Source: Silene noctiflora (Eukaryota; Streptophyta; Magnoliopsida; Caryophyllales; Caryophyllaceae). Taken from it: a DNA stretch of 20,364 nucleotides. Position numbers and translations under genes: made by a program. Of the stretch, positions 1 through 9,129 are shown piece by piece (positions within the stretch are counted from its first letter, which is position 1; each line of letters begins with the position of its first letter). Under the pieces are notes generated by a model that saw only the letters and a list, made by a program, of their open reading frames with translations, ran no database searches and had not been told where the DNA came from. The stretch covers positions 176,010 to 196,373 of the forward strand of contig VHZZ01000417.1 in NCBI GenBank assembly GCA_009801015.1. Direction: 5' to 3'.

Positions 1-93
1 CATTTACCGTAATAAATTACGAAAAATAGTTAAAATCGGAATTTATTATAAAAATGATTTATTAATATAAATATATAATTCTCGGGTGTTACA
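1..93 (-). mobile_element. Start of an LTR nested in another LTR (partial)
   Basis: On the minus strand, position 93 begins TGTAACACCCGAG, a common LTR start in Tekay/Del-type Ty3 elements, and runs off the window edge in AT-rich sequence. It breaks the alignment of the neighbouring LTR: up to about 105 the minus strand matches the 15350-15390 part of the plus-strand LTR (both carry TTTTCAAAACTGTGG followed by TGATCCAT or TTATCCAT), and beyond 93 the match stops. This fits insertion of a second element. The other end and its target duplication lie outside the window, so the identity is only suggested by the terminal bases. Confidence 0.45.
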
Positions 94-1135
94 TTAACTG
101 CTCACCATCCCCGAATGGATAACCACAGTTTTGAAAACATAAACGGGGTCAATCAACTATACAAAAATATGATATGATAGCAAAACATAGACAACCATAG
201 TAACAGTAACCAATCTCCATACTCCATAGTAACTAGTAACTGAGTACACCCCCGGTGGTGTAGCCCTGCTAGATTACCGATCGCAACAGGTAATTGTCGT
301 CGCCAGTGAAGACCACAACTATACCACCTAAGTCCCGCTCAACATATGATCGAATCTAAGTCCATTAAGGTGCACATCCCCCTTGCGACGAGAAACACAA
401 GAGGCGAACAATGGGGAAGTGACCATCTCTCGCAATGGCTCCTAAAACAAATACCAACAGCAACATCAACATCCATCTCAATACCAATAACATCAATAAA
501 CCCAACTATAAGATAATCACAAAGCACATCACATTGTACCACATATATTCTACTATCAACTGAGTTGGGCAACCCTACCTTTTCACAATCCATTATACCT
601 CAGGCAACCATACGAACGTACAACAAATAACACATCGTCACCTACAACACGATAATGAACAATCAAAAACACATACGATGACCAACACTCTAAACCCCCA
701 AACCCCCCAAATTAGGGTTTGCCAAAAACCCCTAATGACAACCATAAACTGACTAAGAAGAAAGCTAGAGACTTACCTACGAAATCGATATAGAAAACGA
801 GATGCAAAGACTCGTGATCAATTAACCTTAGCCTTGGAGATGATTAGGATGATTAGAGATGTTGTGTACGTAGTTTGGGTTTTAAGAAAAACTTAGGAAC
901 TTATTTAGAAATTTTTAATGCGCTGTTTTATACTCCTCTAATTATCTTAATCGAACCGCGGAAAAACCCGTAACAAACCAGACACTCGGTCGAGTACGAG
1001 CCACTCGACCGAGTGCTAACTCACTCGCTCGAGTTCACAACAAACAGAAATTTGATAAACGACATATGACAGCTAGTCTATCCAGTACCCCTGACTTGGC
1101 CGAGTAGCCTAAGACCAGAAATCTTATGTATTACA
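94..1135 (-). mobile_element. Chromovirus-type LTR, solo or 5' LTR, interrupted
   Basis: Read on the minus strand from 1135, the sequence starts TGTAATAC, carries four CTCG/CGAG near-palindromes, a CCGCGGTT(C/T)GATTAAGAT block, a TATAAAA box and then AATCATCCTAATCA, in the same order as the LTR at 14345. Further down both share a CTCTTGTG...CACAAGGGGGATGTGCAC-like hairpin segment and the TTTTCAAAACTGTGG block. It is therefore a relative of the plus-strand chromovirus LTR in the opposite orientation, much diverged. Its 3' end is missing because another LTR begins at 93. Whether it is solo or the 5' LTR of an element lying to the left cannot be decided here. The 84-residue ORF at 339-593 inside it is not considered coding. 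Confidence 0.72.
926..932 (-). promoter_or_regulatory. TATA box of the minus-strand LTR
   Basis: TATAAAA on the minus strand, in the context GAGTATAAAACA. The same box sits at the equivalent place after the CCGCGGTTTGATT block in the plus-strand LTRs at 14570 and 19834. Conservation across three diverged LTRs supports a real pol II promoter for the element. Confidence 0.6.
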
Positions 1136-1176
1136 ACTTCTATCCACCACCATCTTTTCGGCAGGAGGAGCTCTCT

Positions 1177-2567
1177 TCATTTTCTTCTCGGATGAACAAC
1201 TCGGACCCCGACTTCCTCTACCTCTTTAGTCAGATATTTTTTGTTTTCCTTACCTACCTCGCGGATCTTGTAGTCAACAGGCTCATGCTTTCTTAGTTTA
1301 TGGCGCTCCTCTGAAGTCTTAGCTTTAGCCCAATGCAAGTAGCATTTTGACACCTACAGAGAACGTACAGGAGTAGGTATGTACCAAATGTTCTTTAGAG
1401 CCCACCAAATTTCCCATTCACGACAGGAATCGGAGTGTGCGCCAAGGCTATCTACGGCACAGTGTAAAGCCTCGGCATTTTCTATTTCAAGGCAACATGT
1501 CTCAAGAGCCTCTCCGAGAATATGGGGATCATAAACTCTAAGCTAGGAATACGAACAGAACGTGTAGGGCCAAGAGTTGATATTCCTGTCAATGCTCTAA
1601 GATGCCATCATGGAACGATCTATCTGATGAGGGGACCCACCTTCGCTCTACAGCTTGTTTTTCCAGTAATAGCAAACTTGAATAAAATCCACCGATATAC
1701 AATATTGTCTTCATCGCAATGGATCGCGAGCGATATCTAGTCACGTCAACTGGGGGTTCGATCAATCGAAACCTTTCCATGAGCCAGATCTGCAAGATGG
1801 AGCAAGAAGTTAAAAATCGTCATCAGCAAGGTCCATGACCAATAAAGGAAAAAAGCCCAAAAAAAAAAACGAAAAAAATAAAAAAAATAAAATATGAAAA
1901 GGCCGAATAAAGAGGGAAGGAAAAGAACGTTTTACCTGTAAAATGACAGGACTTCCAAGATAGGGGAGGTCGTGGTTCGCCTTTCTGTTGTCCAACCTAA
2001 GGATGCTCTCTCCTTATACCAAGCAAGTTGGGCTCTTGCGCAGCTCCATTTGCTCAATTATCCCAAGGAAGCGAGGGTCTCTCCTTATCTCAGTGTCAAC
2101 GTGGCCTTTTAAGATAAAACAATGTAAAAGCCAAAACCTAAATGTCGTGCGCCTTGCAGCATCTGAAATAGCGGGGTCTTCCCTATCTCTAAGTCGGTCT
2201 ACTAAGTCGAGCATTCTTACACCTTTAAAGGTCACAAGGCGATTCACCTTAGCTTTGGTCAGTCCTAAGAGCTCTCTAAATTTATTTTTATACCCATGGG
2301 AGTTAGGAGGTAAAACTAGAAGGTTCTCTACGTCCCACCTACCAACAAATGCAAATTCCTCCGGAAAAGGGCAAATTTCGCCTCCAAGAAAGGCAAAACA
2401 TGAAAATCGGGGTTCTAATATTCAAGCAAAGCAACTAAGAAGGGTCTTAAAACTTTCACCTGCATAAGACTGATGATCGATCCAATGTTGAAAGCACTCA
2501 TATCATGTTTCTCAACATTTGAAAATTCATTCATCCACTCTTTGAGTCGGGATTCAAAGGCCTCCAT
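1177..2567 (-). pseudogene. Mobile-domain (DUF7745-like) gene, three exons, decayed
   Basis: A minus-strand gene remnant. It opens with ATG at 2567 (MEAFESRLKEWMNEF...). The reading passes an in-frame TAG at 2417-2415 and a frameshift near 2395, then runs to 2014 with blocks such as EEFAFVGRW, KFRELLGLTKAKV, FWLLHCFILKG and DPRFLGIIEQMELRKSP. After one TAA it continues DLPYLGSPVILQ to a good donor (CAG/GTAAAA) at 1936. The next exon starts after TTGCAG at 1789 with IWLMERFRLIEPP. Later frames hold REWEIWWALKNIWYIP and a charged tail (KAKTSEERHKLRKHE) ending at 1177. The layout (LLEY-stop-NPDFHV near the N-terminus, then W-L-x-ER-x-x-L-x-PP) resembles plant DUF7745 / plant-mobile-domain proteins, which are carried by transposons. 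The exact family is inferred from memory of motifs. The product cannot be made intact. Confidence 0.6.
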
Positions 2568-2650
2568 TTTTTTATGTGTATTTGATATGTATGATAGGCT
2601 ACGGATTTGTAGAGGCGAGATTTCTAAGAATGGAAGCTTACCCGAGGCCT

Positions 2651-2659
2651 ATATTTATA
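2651..2659 (-). promoter_or_regulatory. TATA box upstream of the 2567 start
   Basis: ATAAATATA lies on the minus strand (GTATAAATATAGGCC), about 85 bases before the ATG at 2567, leaving room for a start site and a short leader. The ATG context (AAAAAAATGGAGG) is good for plants. This supports the chosen start and suggests the pseudogene once had its own promoter. Confidence 0.5.
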
Positions 2660-3542
2660 CAAATCGACATTTCCTAATTATGCTCAGGAAGACACATATT
2701 TAAGAGATGACGCAGCCACTGCTGCGCCCTTAGGAAAGATCGCAGCTCTTGTTGCACCTCTTCCCGAGGCCTGATTTCTACAGTTTTGCGCGGAAGATCT
2801 TTCATAATCTTGTTTTAGTTATTCATTCCTATTCCAATAAGATTTAAATATTATATTTTGAGTTTTGGTATCTTTAACGATTTCGGAATCCTTTTTTTAC
2901 TACGGATTTCTGTCTCCGGACGGGTTCGGAATTCGAGGCGACATTTCACATTTTGTCAATTTGGCACAGTTAACCATTTTAGTTTCTTTTCTTTTTTAAG
3001 GGGAAGCACTCCCCTGTTCCGATCGTGTGTCGAATCATTTTATATATTTCGCGTCGATTCTCTCTCATTTCACCCATTATCGTTTTCACTTACCCGTTTT
3101 CTTTTTCTCTTACCCATTTTCATTTTGTTTCTTTTTAGTGGTAAGAACTCTCGTCTTTTGATCGTGCGCTATGTTTTATTTGTCATTATCGCTCACTTTT
3201 GGGCACTTTTTTTGCAAAATTTTCGTTTTGACTTGGTCGTATTTGCATTTTCGCTATTTAGGTCATTTTCTTTCATTTATTATGATTTATTTGACTTATA
3301 ATTACGTGTATCTATTTTATTTTGCTTACGTCTTTACGTAAATTTCGGCGGCATAACGACGTAAATAGTCGATATACCAAACCTGTTTCCAAGCTAACAT
3401 GCAGATACAAGTTCTAAATTATACCCAACAACAGCAAAAGGCACACAGACTTTTCTATACATACCAAATGTAAATATGTACATCAAGGCTTGAGCTATTG
3501 CCCGAGAACAAACAAAAAAATTAAAAAATGTATAGGCCGAGA
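2660..3542. other. Spacer between two minus-strand pseudogenes
   Basis: Noncoding stretch between the end of the 3543-5382 pseudogene and the promoter of the 1177-2567 pseudogene. The plus strand is strongly T-rich between about 2860 and 3300, which produces a 147-residue low-complexity ORF that I do not believe. Near 2707-2760 there are two related GC-rich units (GACGCAGCCACTGCTGCGCC and GATCGCAGCTCTTGTTGCAC) about 30 bases apart. Around 3330-3365 ACGTAAATTTCGG and GACGTAAATAG form another loose repeat. No transposon ends were recognised. Confidence 0.5.
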
Positions 3543-5382
3543 CTAGCCACGGCGCTCAGCTAGATGCCTCTTAAGGTCGGAAACTCTCGCCTCTAGAATG
3601 TCAATATCAGCGTCTCTGACCTCCAGCTCTCTCGCCAAGGGGGGGTCGTCTCCTCTCGTGAGTGCTCCAGCTCGCACTCCCACTGTGAAACAAAACGACG
3701 GGCGATGAATAACAAAGTCCAAAAACAAATCTCTATGAAATTCAAATTTCTGCTGAGGAAAGGAAAGGTACGTACTTGTCTTCCAGAGCCACCTAAGAGT
3801 GCTTCAATAGCTCTCGCTCGCAGCCGGTTTGCTATCTGCCATAACACAACATGCCTTGACGGTGCCACCTGCATTTTGCAAATGAAATTATATATCGCTG
3901 TCATGTTCTTATACTAGCAAAAAAGCAAGGATAAATGAATCCAAACTGGGGGATTACCTTCCTCATGACGTGCTGCCACTCGTCGAGTCCAACCTCCGTC
4001 ACCAAATCAAAAAAGGATGAAATCTCCATAGACACCGTCATACCAGTTGGTTCCGGGTACTCTAGCATCTCAGGGAAAACTAGGGGCTCGACGCCTACCA
4101 CATCAATCGCCTGCCAAGTTCATGATGTATTCATTTCTAGCACTATATTCAAGAATATCATTATTTTGAAAAACAAAAAGGTAGAAAATATTCTCCATGA
4201 TCGGCATGTACGCCAAACTCCTCTGTACAAACTCCGAGTACTACATGTCGTGATGGAAGAGGGTTTCAACACTTGCCCCAGCAAGATCATCTGTGCTCTC
4301 AGCCTTAGAGGGCTCTTTAAAACTTATCCTTGGAGGATCGATGGGAAAAGTGAAGTTGTCACGAAGGCACTGCCGAGCCAAGAGCTCACCCAAGTACCAA
4401 ACAGGCCCCATGGGCGTCGTTAGAAGTAGCCTACTCGAGCTCCTTGTCCTAAGAACGTTAGCCACGAAGGCTGGTGCACCAGTGTAAGCCTCCTAGGATC
4501 TCGACGTCCACTAAGGTAGAGTCACAAGGGTCATACTCAAAGGCGAAGCAGAAATGAAAGGTTAAACAAAAGCAAAAGAAAAGATGCTTACACTGTCAAG
4601 CTGCAGGGCTTCGCACCCCTCCTACAGGTGTCATAAGAAGACCGCTGGCTCTTTTGCCTACTAATGATCTAGTCCCTCACTACAGGGTACTAACTGTCCA
4701 CGTCAACTGCCCTTGTGGGTACGAAGCCGGCGAAGTACGAGTAAAATTAGACCTAAAAGAAAGACGAATGTTAAATGATCCTTCATTTGAAAAAATAATC
4801 ATTTAAAATAATTTATTTACACGTTAAGTCGATCCTTCTTTTTTACTTATTTTCTTATTCATATAAGAGAAATGACAATTGCTCATCTTCAAAACTCATT
4901 CTTTTTGTTCATATAAAGGGAAGGGAGATTATACATTTTCAAATCTCATTCATATGCAGAAGAATAAATTTCTGCTTTTCAAAAGAGGGATACTTCGAGC
5001 TTAAGAGGTAAATGATCCTTCATTTCGCAAGAACATTTCAAAATTCTATTTCAGGTTTCAAATTATTTCAAACAAAAAGTTGAAGAAATTAAACGACGGT
5101 ACATACCTCTAGGATGAGTCCTAGACCAACAGTAGCAGGAGAAGTCCCTTTCTCGATCAGCTCAGGATGAACCATGGCCCTCATGTACCAAGTGAGGACC
5201 GCAAAGCTAGTAGTAACCCAGCCAAGACGAGGTAGGCCACTCAAGTCAGCAAGAAAAGGCAGACGCTTCATCGACAGCCTCTCCCCTTTGTCTCCGAAGT
5301 AAATCGAAGACAAGAACCAATAGAGCCAATGCCGGGCTCGCTTCTCATCTGTACACGGGGGAAGAGGCACCATACCACCCAA
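3543..5382 (-). pseudogene. Plant mobile domain (PMD) gene, multi-exon, 5' truncated
   Basis: Minus-strand remnant with recognisable exons: 5382-5107, 4752-4592, about 4535-4190, 4110-3958, 3868-3776 and 3682-3543. Donors (GAG/GTATGT, AAG/GTAATC, CAA/GTACGT) and acceptors (TTTTAG, TTGGCAG, AATGCAG, TTTCACAG) remain visible. The first exon (LVPLPP-like, WLYWFLSSIYFGDKGERLS, LPFLADLSGL, WVTTSFAVLTWYMRAM) matches the core of the aminotransferase-like plant mobile domain (Pfam PMD). The second has WFYSYF-type residues around three stop codons. The third has GPVWYLGELLARQC and FPIDPP. The last is a charged, coiled-coil-like end (DILEARVSDLKRHLAERRG). Breaks include several stops, a frameshift in the third exon, and one at a run of seven G (plus strand 3639-3645). 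The N-terminal part is lost where retrotransposon gag begins at about 5384. Confidence 0.62.
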
Positions 5383-5383
5383 T

Positions 5384-6020
5384 GACCAATCTTTTGATGT
5401 TCAAAAAGCGGTTTTGCAAATACAAAAGAATCAACAATAATTCTTTGCTCAAATGCAAAAGGATAGTCAAGCCATGAACATCACCATCAACAACATCCTT
5501 GATCATAACAAGATGATGGAAACTCGATTGACACAATTGACATCTTCAACCTCTCAAAGGCTAAAGGGACAATTACCACCTCAAGGTATTGTTTTGGGAA
5601 ATGCTAAGTCAAAGGATGGAATGCAAGATGAAGAGTTGGGAGAAAGGAATGAGTCGGAAACTTTGAAGAGGAACACCAATGTAGTAGAGCCTACTACAAA
5701 TAAATCATAGAAGAAGAGAAATTAAGAGCAGGGCAAATAAGTTGAAAGGGAGCCTATTGTGATTAAGCTACCCTTTCCAAGTCGTCAAGCGAAGCCTAAA
5801 GTTGATGAGCAACTTAGGAAATGCCTGGAGATTGTGGAAAACTTGGAGGTTTCTATCCCGTTCACAGAACTCATTACTCGTGTACTGGCCTATAAGAAAT
5901 ACATGAAGGATATTCTTACCAAGAAGAGATCCATTAGAAGATCGGAGACTATTGCTTGCACCAGCACAAGTAGTGCCAGTATTCAAAGGAAATTCACCAC
6001 CCAAGCATAAAGATCCGGGA
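5384..6020 (+). pseudogene. Athila/Tat-type Ty3 gag, C-terminal remnant
   Basis: This reads as the second half of an Athila-like gag and its link to protease. It starts NDQSFDVQKAVLQIQKN, passes an in-frame TAA, then gives METRLTQLTSSTSQRLKGQLPPQ, the usual Q/L-rich coiled segment. An acidic spacer follows, then the hallmark block IKLPFPSRQ...VDEQLRKCLEI...IPFTELI...YKKYMKDILTKKR...ETIAC...IQRK. In the family this segment precedes KDPGSF and the protease. Stops near 5708 and 5723 and a one-base shift near 5998 make it non-functional. The first part of gag, the PBS and the 5' LTR are absent; the sequence abuts the minus-strand mobile-domain pseudogene. Gag would form the virus-like particle. 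Confidence 0.78.
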
Positions 6021-6025
6021 AGTTT
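6021..6025 (+). repeat. Target-site duplication, left copy (AGTTT)
   Basis: AGTTT directly precedes the TG of the inserted LTR and recurs directly after its terminal CA at 7286. Reading across a single copy joins the frame of the DPG codons to the protease reading frame, so this is a true integration footprint. Confidence 0.88.
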
Positions 6026-7285
6026 TGAAAGTTTTAGACCCCTAATTAAACATATCTAATTAGTTACTAAATTACATATTAATTTAGTTTATGTGATCTT
6101 GTTACATTCATGAAAATATGATGGCTTAAACATAAATAATTAAGATAGAAAAATACTCTCATTGGGTAAAATGGCTATAAGACAACTAAAATAGTTGCCT
6201 TGTGGAAGTCTAAAAGCTTTGGATGATCCTCCAACCTTAGTCTCCAATGTAGAAGACCTCCTTTGGTTGCACCCAAGACTAGCCAAAAACAATCCTAAAA
6301 TTATTAACTATATAATAATAGGAATACTTGTATAATATGTAATATTATTACACTAATAATATAATTTAATGTATATTATTATTGTGTGAATTTTTTATGA
6401 AGGTTTGATCAACAATTTGATCAAAGTTTTGATGAAAAAGATGAATAAAATTAGTCATTTTCTTCCTCTAGAAAAAATGGCCAAGAGGAGATATATGGAG
6501 AACTTTTTGTCTTAAAATTATCATCCTATTATGTGTGTATGTGGGGGGTATATATAGGATATGAAATGTAAACAATTGACATACAATTGTTAGTGAGTGG
6601 GTGCCAAACCACATGGGTGACACGCACTACCAAAATGGTGACTCATAAAGAGTATTTTGGGTCCATTTTGATTTCCGACATTTGTCCCACAAATGCTTAT
6701 AAGACTTATATTTAATTATCTTATATAATTAAATATTAATTTAATTCAATTATTTAACACTTANATAATACTAATTAAATATTAATGTACACTTAACTTT
6801 TAAGCGACATGTTACCATTTTATCAATATAAAATGTGTCTTATAATAATTAATTAGCTAAATTTACAACCTCTTGTAAATATTATTAACTAATTACCTCC
6901 GCGTTATAATATACACACACATATCCTAATAATTTATTTAATTAACTATTAATTACTAAATTTCGTCTATTTTTTAATTAATTATCATTATAGTTGAATA
7001 ATAAATTCCTTTGGCTTGATAAAAACTCAATTTATACAAAATACAAATTATATATATTGTATCCTATACAAATAATTATATTTCTATTTGGGTATCATCC
7101 TATGGGTGTGACCGAAAGGGACCAGTTAATCACCGTCGTCTTACGACAGTTACGTCAAACTCTAGTCAGCCGAGCGTTATTGATTTACGTTGATCAACTG
7201 ACAAATAAAATATTATATCCCTGATATTCCTTTTAATGAGATTTAATATGTAGATGCACTATTGAGGAGGACGCCTACTCCAACA
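6026..7285 (+). mobile_element. Solo LTR (1260 bp) inserted in the Athila-like pol
   Basis: The segment begins TGAAAGTTTTAG and ends CTACTCCAACA, so it has the TG...CA ends of an LTR. It is flanked by a perfect 5-bp duplication (AGTTT at 6021 and 7286). It is AT-rich, holds no protein of retrotransposon type, no PBS and no polypurine tract, so it is a solo LTR left by recombination between the two LTRs of an insertion. A TATATATAGG box at 6549 and a GGGTGTGACCGAAAGGGACC block at 7104 favour plus orientation and a Ty1/copia-like origin; the copia assignment is from memory of similar plant LTRs and is tentative. There is one undetermined base at 6764. The 76-residue ORF at 6994-7224 is not credible. 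Confidence 0.82.
6549..6556 (+). promoter_or_regulatory. TATA box of the solo LTR
   Basis: TATATATA within GGGGGGTATATATAGGAT. It is the best TATA box in the LTR and lies about 520 bases from its start, as expected for a U3 promoter in plus orientation. Confidence 0.5.
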
Positions 7286-7290
7286 AGTTT
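7286..7290 (+). repeat. Target-site duplication, right copy (AGTTT)
   Basis: Second copy of the 5-base duplication, followed by TTCTATCCC of the protease coding sequence. Confidence 0.88.
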
Positions 7291-8209
7291 TTCTATCCCA
7301 TGTACCATTGCAGACACTACCATTGACAAGACACTTTGTGACTTAGGAGCTAGTATAAATGTCATGCCATACTCGGTATGTGAGAAGCTAGGAGTGGGAG
7401 AATTGAAGTGTACTAGCATGACATTGCAAATGGCGGATCGCACCTCAAAGAAGCCACTAGGGGTATGAGAAGATGTGCCCATGAGAGTCGGAAATTTTTT
7501 CATACGGGTTGACTCTGTAATAGTGGACATAGAGGAAGATTCTAATATACCCATCATTTGGGGAAGACCATTTCTATACGCCATCGGAGCGGTAATTGAT
7601 GTCAAGCATGGTATGCTAACCCTTGAAGTTAGTGATGATAAGATAACCTTCAACCTTGATAAGACAATGAGAGCCCCAAACTTGAATGAGCCATGCTTTA
7701 TGGTTGATCACTACAATCTAAAAGCTGAGCAAAAGAAGCTGGAATCCTCTACTATGAATCCTACCAAGGAAGAAATTCCTAGTGGGAAGGATAGAGAGGC
7801 ATTGCCCAATTGGAGGAAGGAAGTCGATGACATTGAGATAGCTCTATTCGAAGAGCTAGGAGTCTTTCATAACAAAACAAAAGATGAGAGCTTGAATAGC
7901 TCACTTTCCAACACAAGCACCAATGGAGACGTTGATGGCCAAAAGAAACAACAGATGACTATGCCTACCCATAGTCTTCTCAACAAAGGAGGAGAGGTGA
8001 AAGAAGTTAGTGGCTTATGGGATAACAAGTACGAAGGATTGGTCAATCCTTATGTCGGGAACGCAATTATCCTAAGCCAAGGCTATGTAGCTCCTAGTCA
8101 TACAACTTTGGCACGGGATGCTATGTGAATGAAAGCTACGATATGTCGAGGTCTACTCAAGACTTCTATCAAGAAGTAAACAAGCCTTCGACTACTTCTA
8201 TGGGGTTTT
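7286..8209 (+). pseudogene. Athila/Tat-type protease with polar extension, no RT
   Basis: Retropepsin-like aspartic protease that would process gag. It runs FSIPCTIADTTIDKTLCDLGASINVMPYS (active-site DLGAS typical of Athila/Tat instead of DTGA/DSGA), then LQMADRT, an in-frame TGA at 7466, EDVPMRVGNF, IPIIWGRPFL (the conserved G-R-P-F-L flap strand), IDVKHGMLTLEVSDDKITFN. After about residue 140 the usual reverse transcriptase does not follow. A polar, N/K/E-rich extension of about 170 residues follows instead, ending at 8126, or with a one-base shift at 8209 (YVNESYDMSRS...). The start is set by the target duplication; upstream codons belong to gag. With only one stop in about 280 codons it is better kept than its neighbours. 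Loss of RT and integrase, or a non-autonomous gag-pro design, are both possible. Confidence 0.8.
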
Positions 8210-9129
8210 GAGAAACATCAATAACATCCTCACCTTGCCCCCTTGAAAGCTTTACAATGGAGGAGAGTTTGGTAGAGTCCTCCCTAAAACCACCATTTGT
8301 ATATATACTAACCTCTTAACTTACATTTATTCATAAATTTCAATTTTTAGATTGCATTTATTTTCTTTATTTTCTCACATTTTTTAGCATGAAAGCAAGT
8401 GAGGGAGGGTTGCTAATTGTGTTTTAAAGTTTTTAGAATGTAAAGACTATGTGTGGATAGTCATATGCCTAGACTAGATGTGCCTAAGGAACGCAACCCA
8501 AGGCTAGGAAGTTCGACAAGGGAAGAAATGGACATGCTAGAGAAAAATACCCATGAGTTGGACTCAACTCGTAAGAGTTGGAGCCAAACGAAGCAAAGGA
8601 AAGGAACCCTTCCAGCCAACTCGAGCTGAGCAGGGATCGCTCAGCTCGAGGGAGTTGTTAAGCTCGTGCGAGTCCTTCAGCGCTCGTGCAAGCTCTGCAC
8701 TAAAGAAAGTACCATGTCGCCACACTCGCCTGAGTCCCCTGGAGCTCGCGCGAGCCCCCCTGCTTCTACCCCTTTTTCACGACAACCCACCCTTTCCTTC
8801 CTCATTTTTACAAACACCGTTTCAAACACAAACACAATTTTTTCTCACACTACCAAAACCCCAACATCAAATTCATCAAATACTCACCAAAATTCATCAT
8901 TCTTCATCATAAACTTGCTTCTAATCAAATTAAAACAATCCTTTGTCAACATTTCACCTTTCAAAGAATTAAAAACAACCAAATTCAACCAACAATTTCT
9001 AGGGTTTGAAGAATTTCGAAAACTCCAAATTAGTTGTTCTTGAGATTAAAATTGGGAGAAAGGGAGAGCATTCAAGCACAATTCAAGACTTATTAATACA
9101 ATTTCATCAATTAAAAGGAGTAATCAAGC
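8210..9129 (+). other. Noncoding stretch before the third ORF
   Basis: Three zones are visible. From 8210 to 8460 is AT-rich sequence with a purine tract, GAAAGCAAGTGAGGGAGGG, at 8391-8409. From 8553 to 8760 is a cluster of CTCGAGC/GCTCGAG/CTCGCGCGAG near-palindromes. From 8760 to 9110 is a C/A/T-rich, G-poor leader-like tract. Two overlapping ORFs here (8553-8912 and 8666-9043) are serine- and proline-rich low-complexity readings and are not accepted. In Athila elements a spacer of this kind separates pol from the env-like ORF. Confidence 0.55.
8391..8409 (+). other. Internal polypurine-like tract
   Basis: The 19 bases GAAAGCAAGTGAGGGAGGG are purine apart from one C and one T. It sits upstream of the third ORF. 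Plant env-like elements sometimes keep a purine tract here. Function is not shown by the sequence. Confidence 0.3.

Noticed and set aside
339..593. 84-residue minus-strand ORF, with a similar peptide (RGMCT) in the 14948-15172 ORF
   Set aside because: The similarity follows from LTR homology; the frames are not otherwise conserved and LTRs are not expected to code here.
1988..2467. 159-residue plus-strand ORF, serine-rich
   Set aside because: It is antisense to the mobile-domain pseudogene, whose minus-strand reading has domain-like blocks and splice sites.
2858..3301. 147-residue plus-strand ORF rich in F, L and S
   Set aside because: It comes from a T-rich tract; low complexity, no domain, and lies in the spacer between two minus-strand pseudogenes.
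6764..6764. Undetermined base (N)
   Set aside because: A single ambiguous base in AT-rich LTR sequence; a sequencing gap, not biology.
8553..9043. Two overlapping ORFs of 119 and 125 residues
   Set aside because: Both read low-complexity palindrome and C/A-rich leader sequence; two frames open at once suggests composition, not coding.
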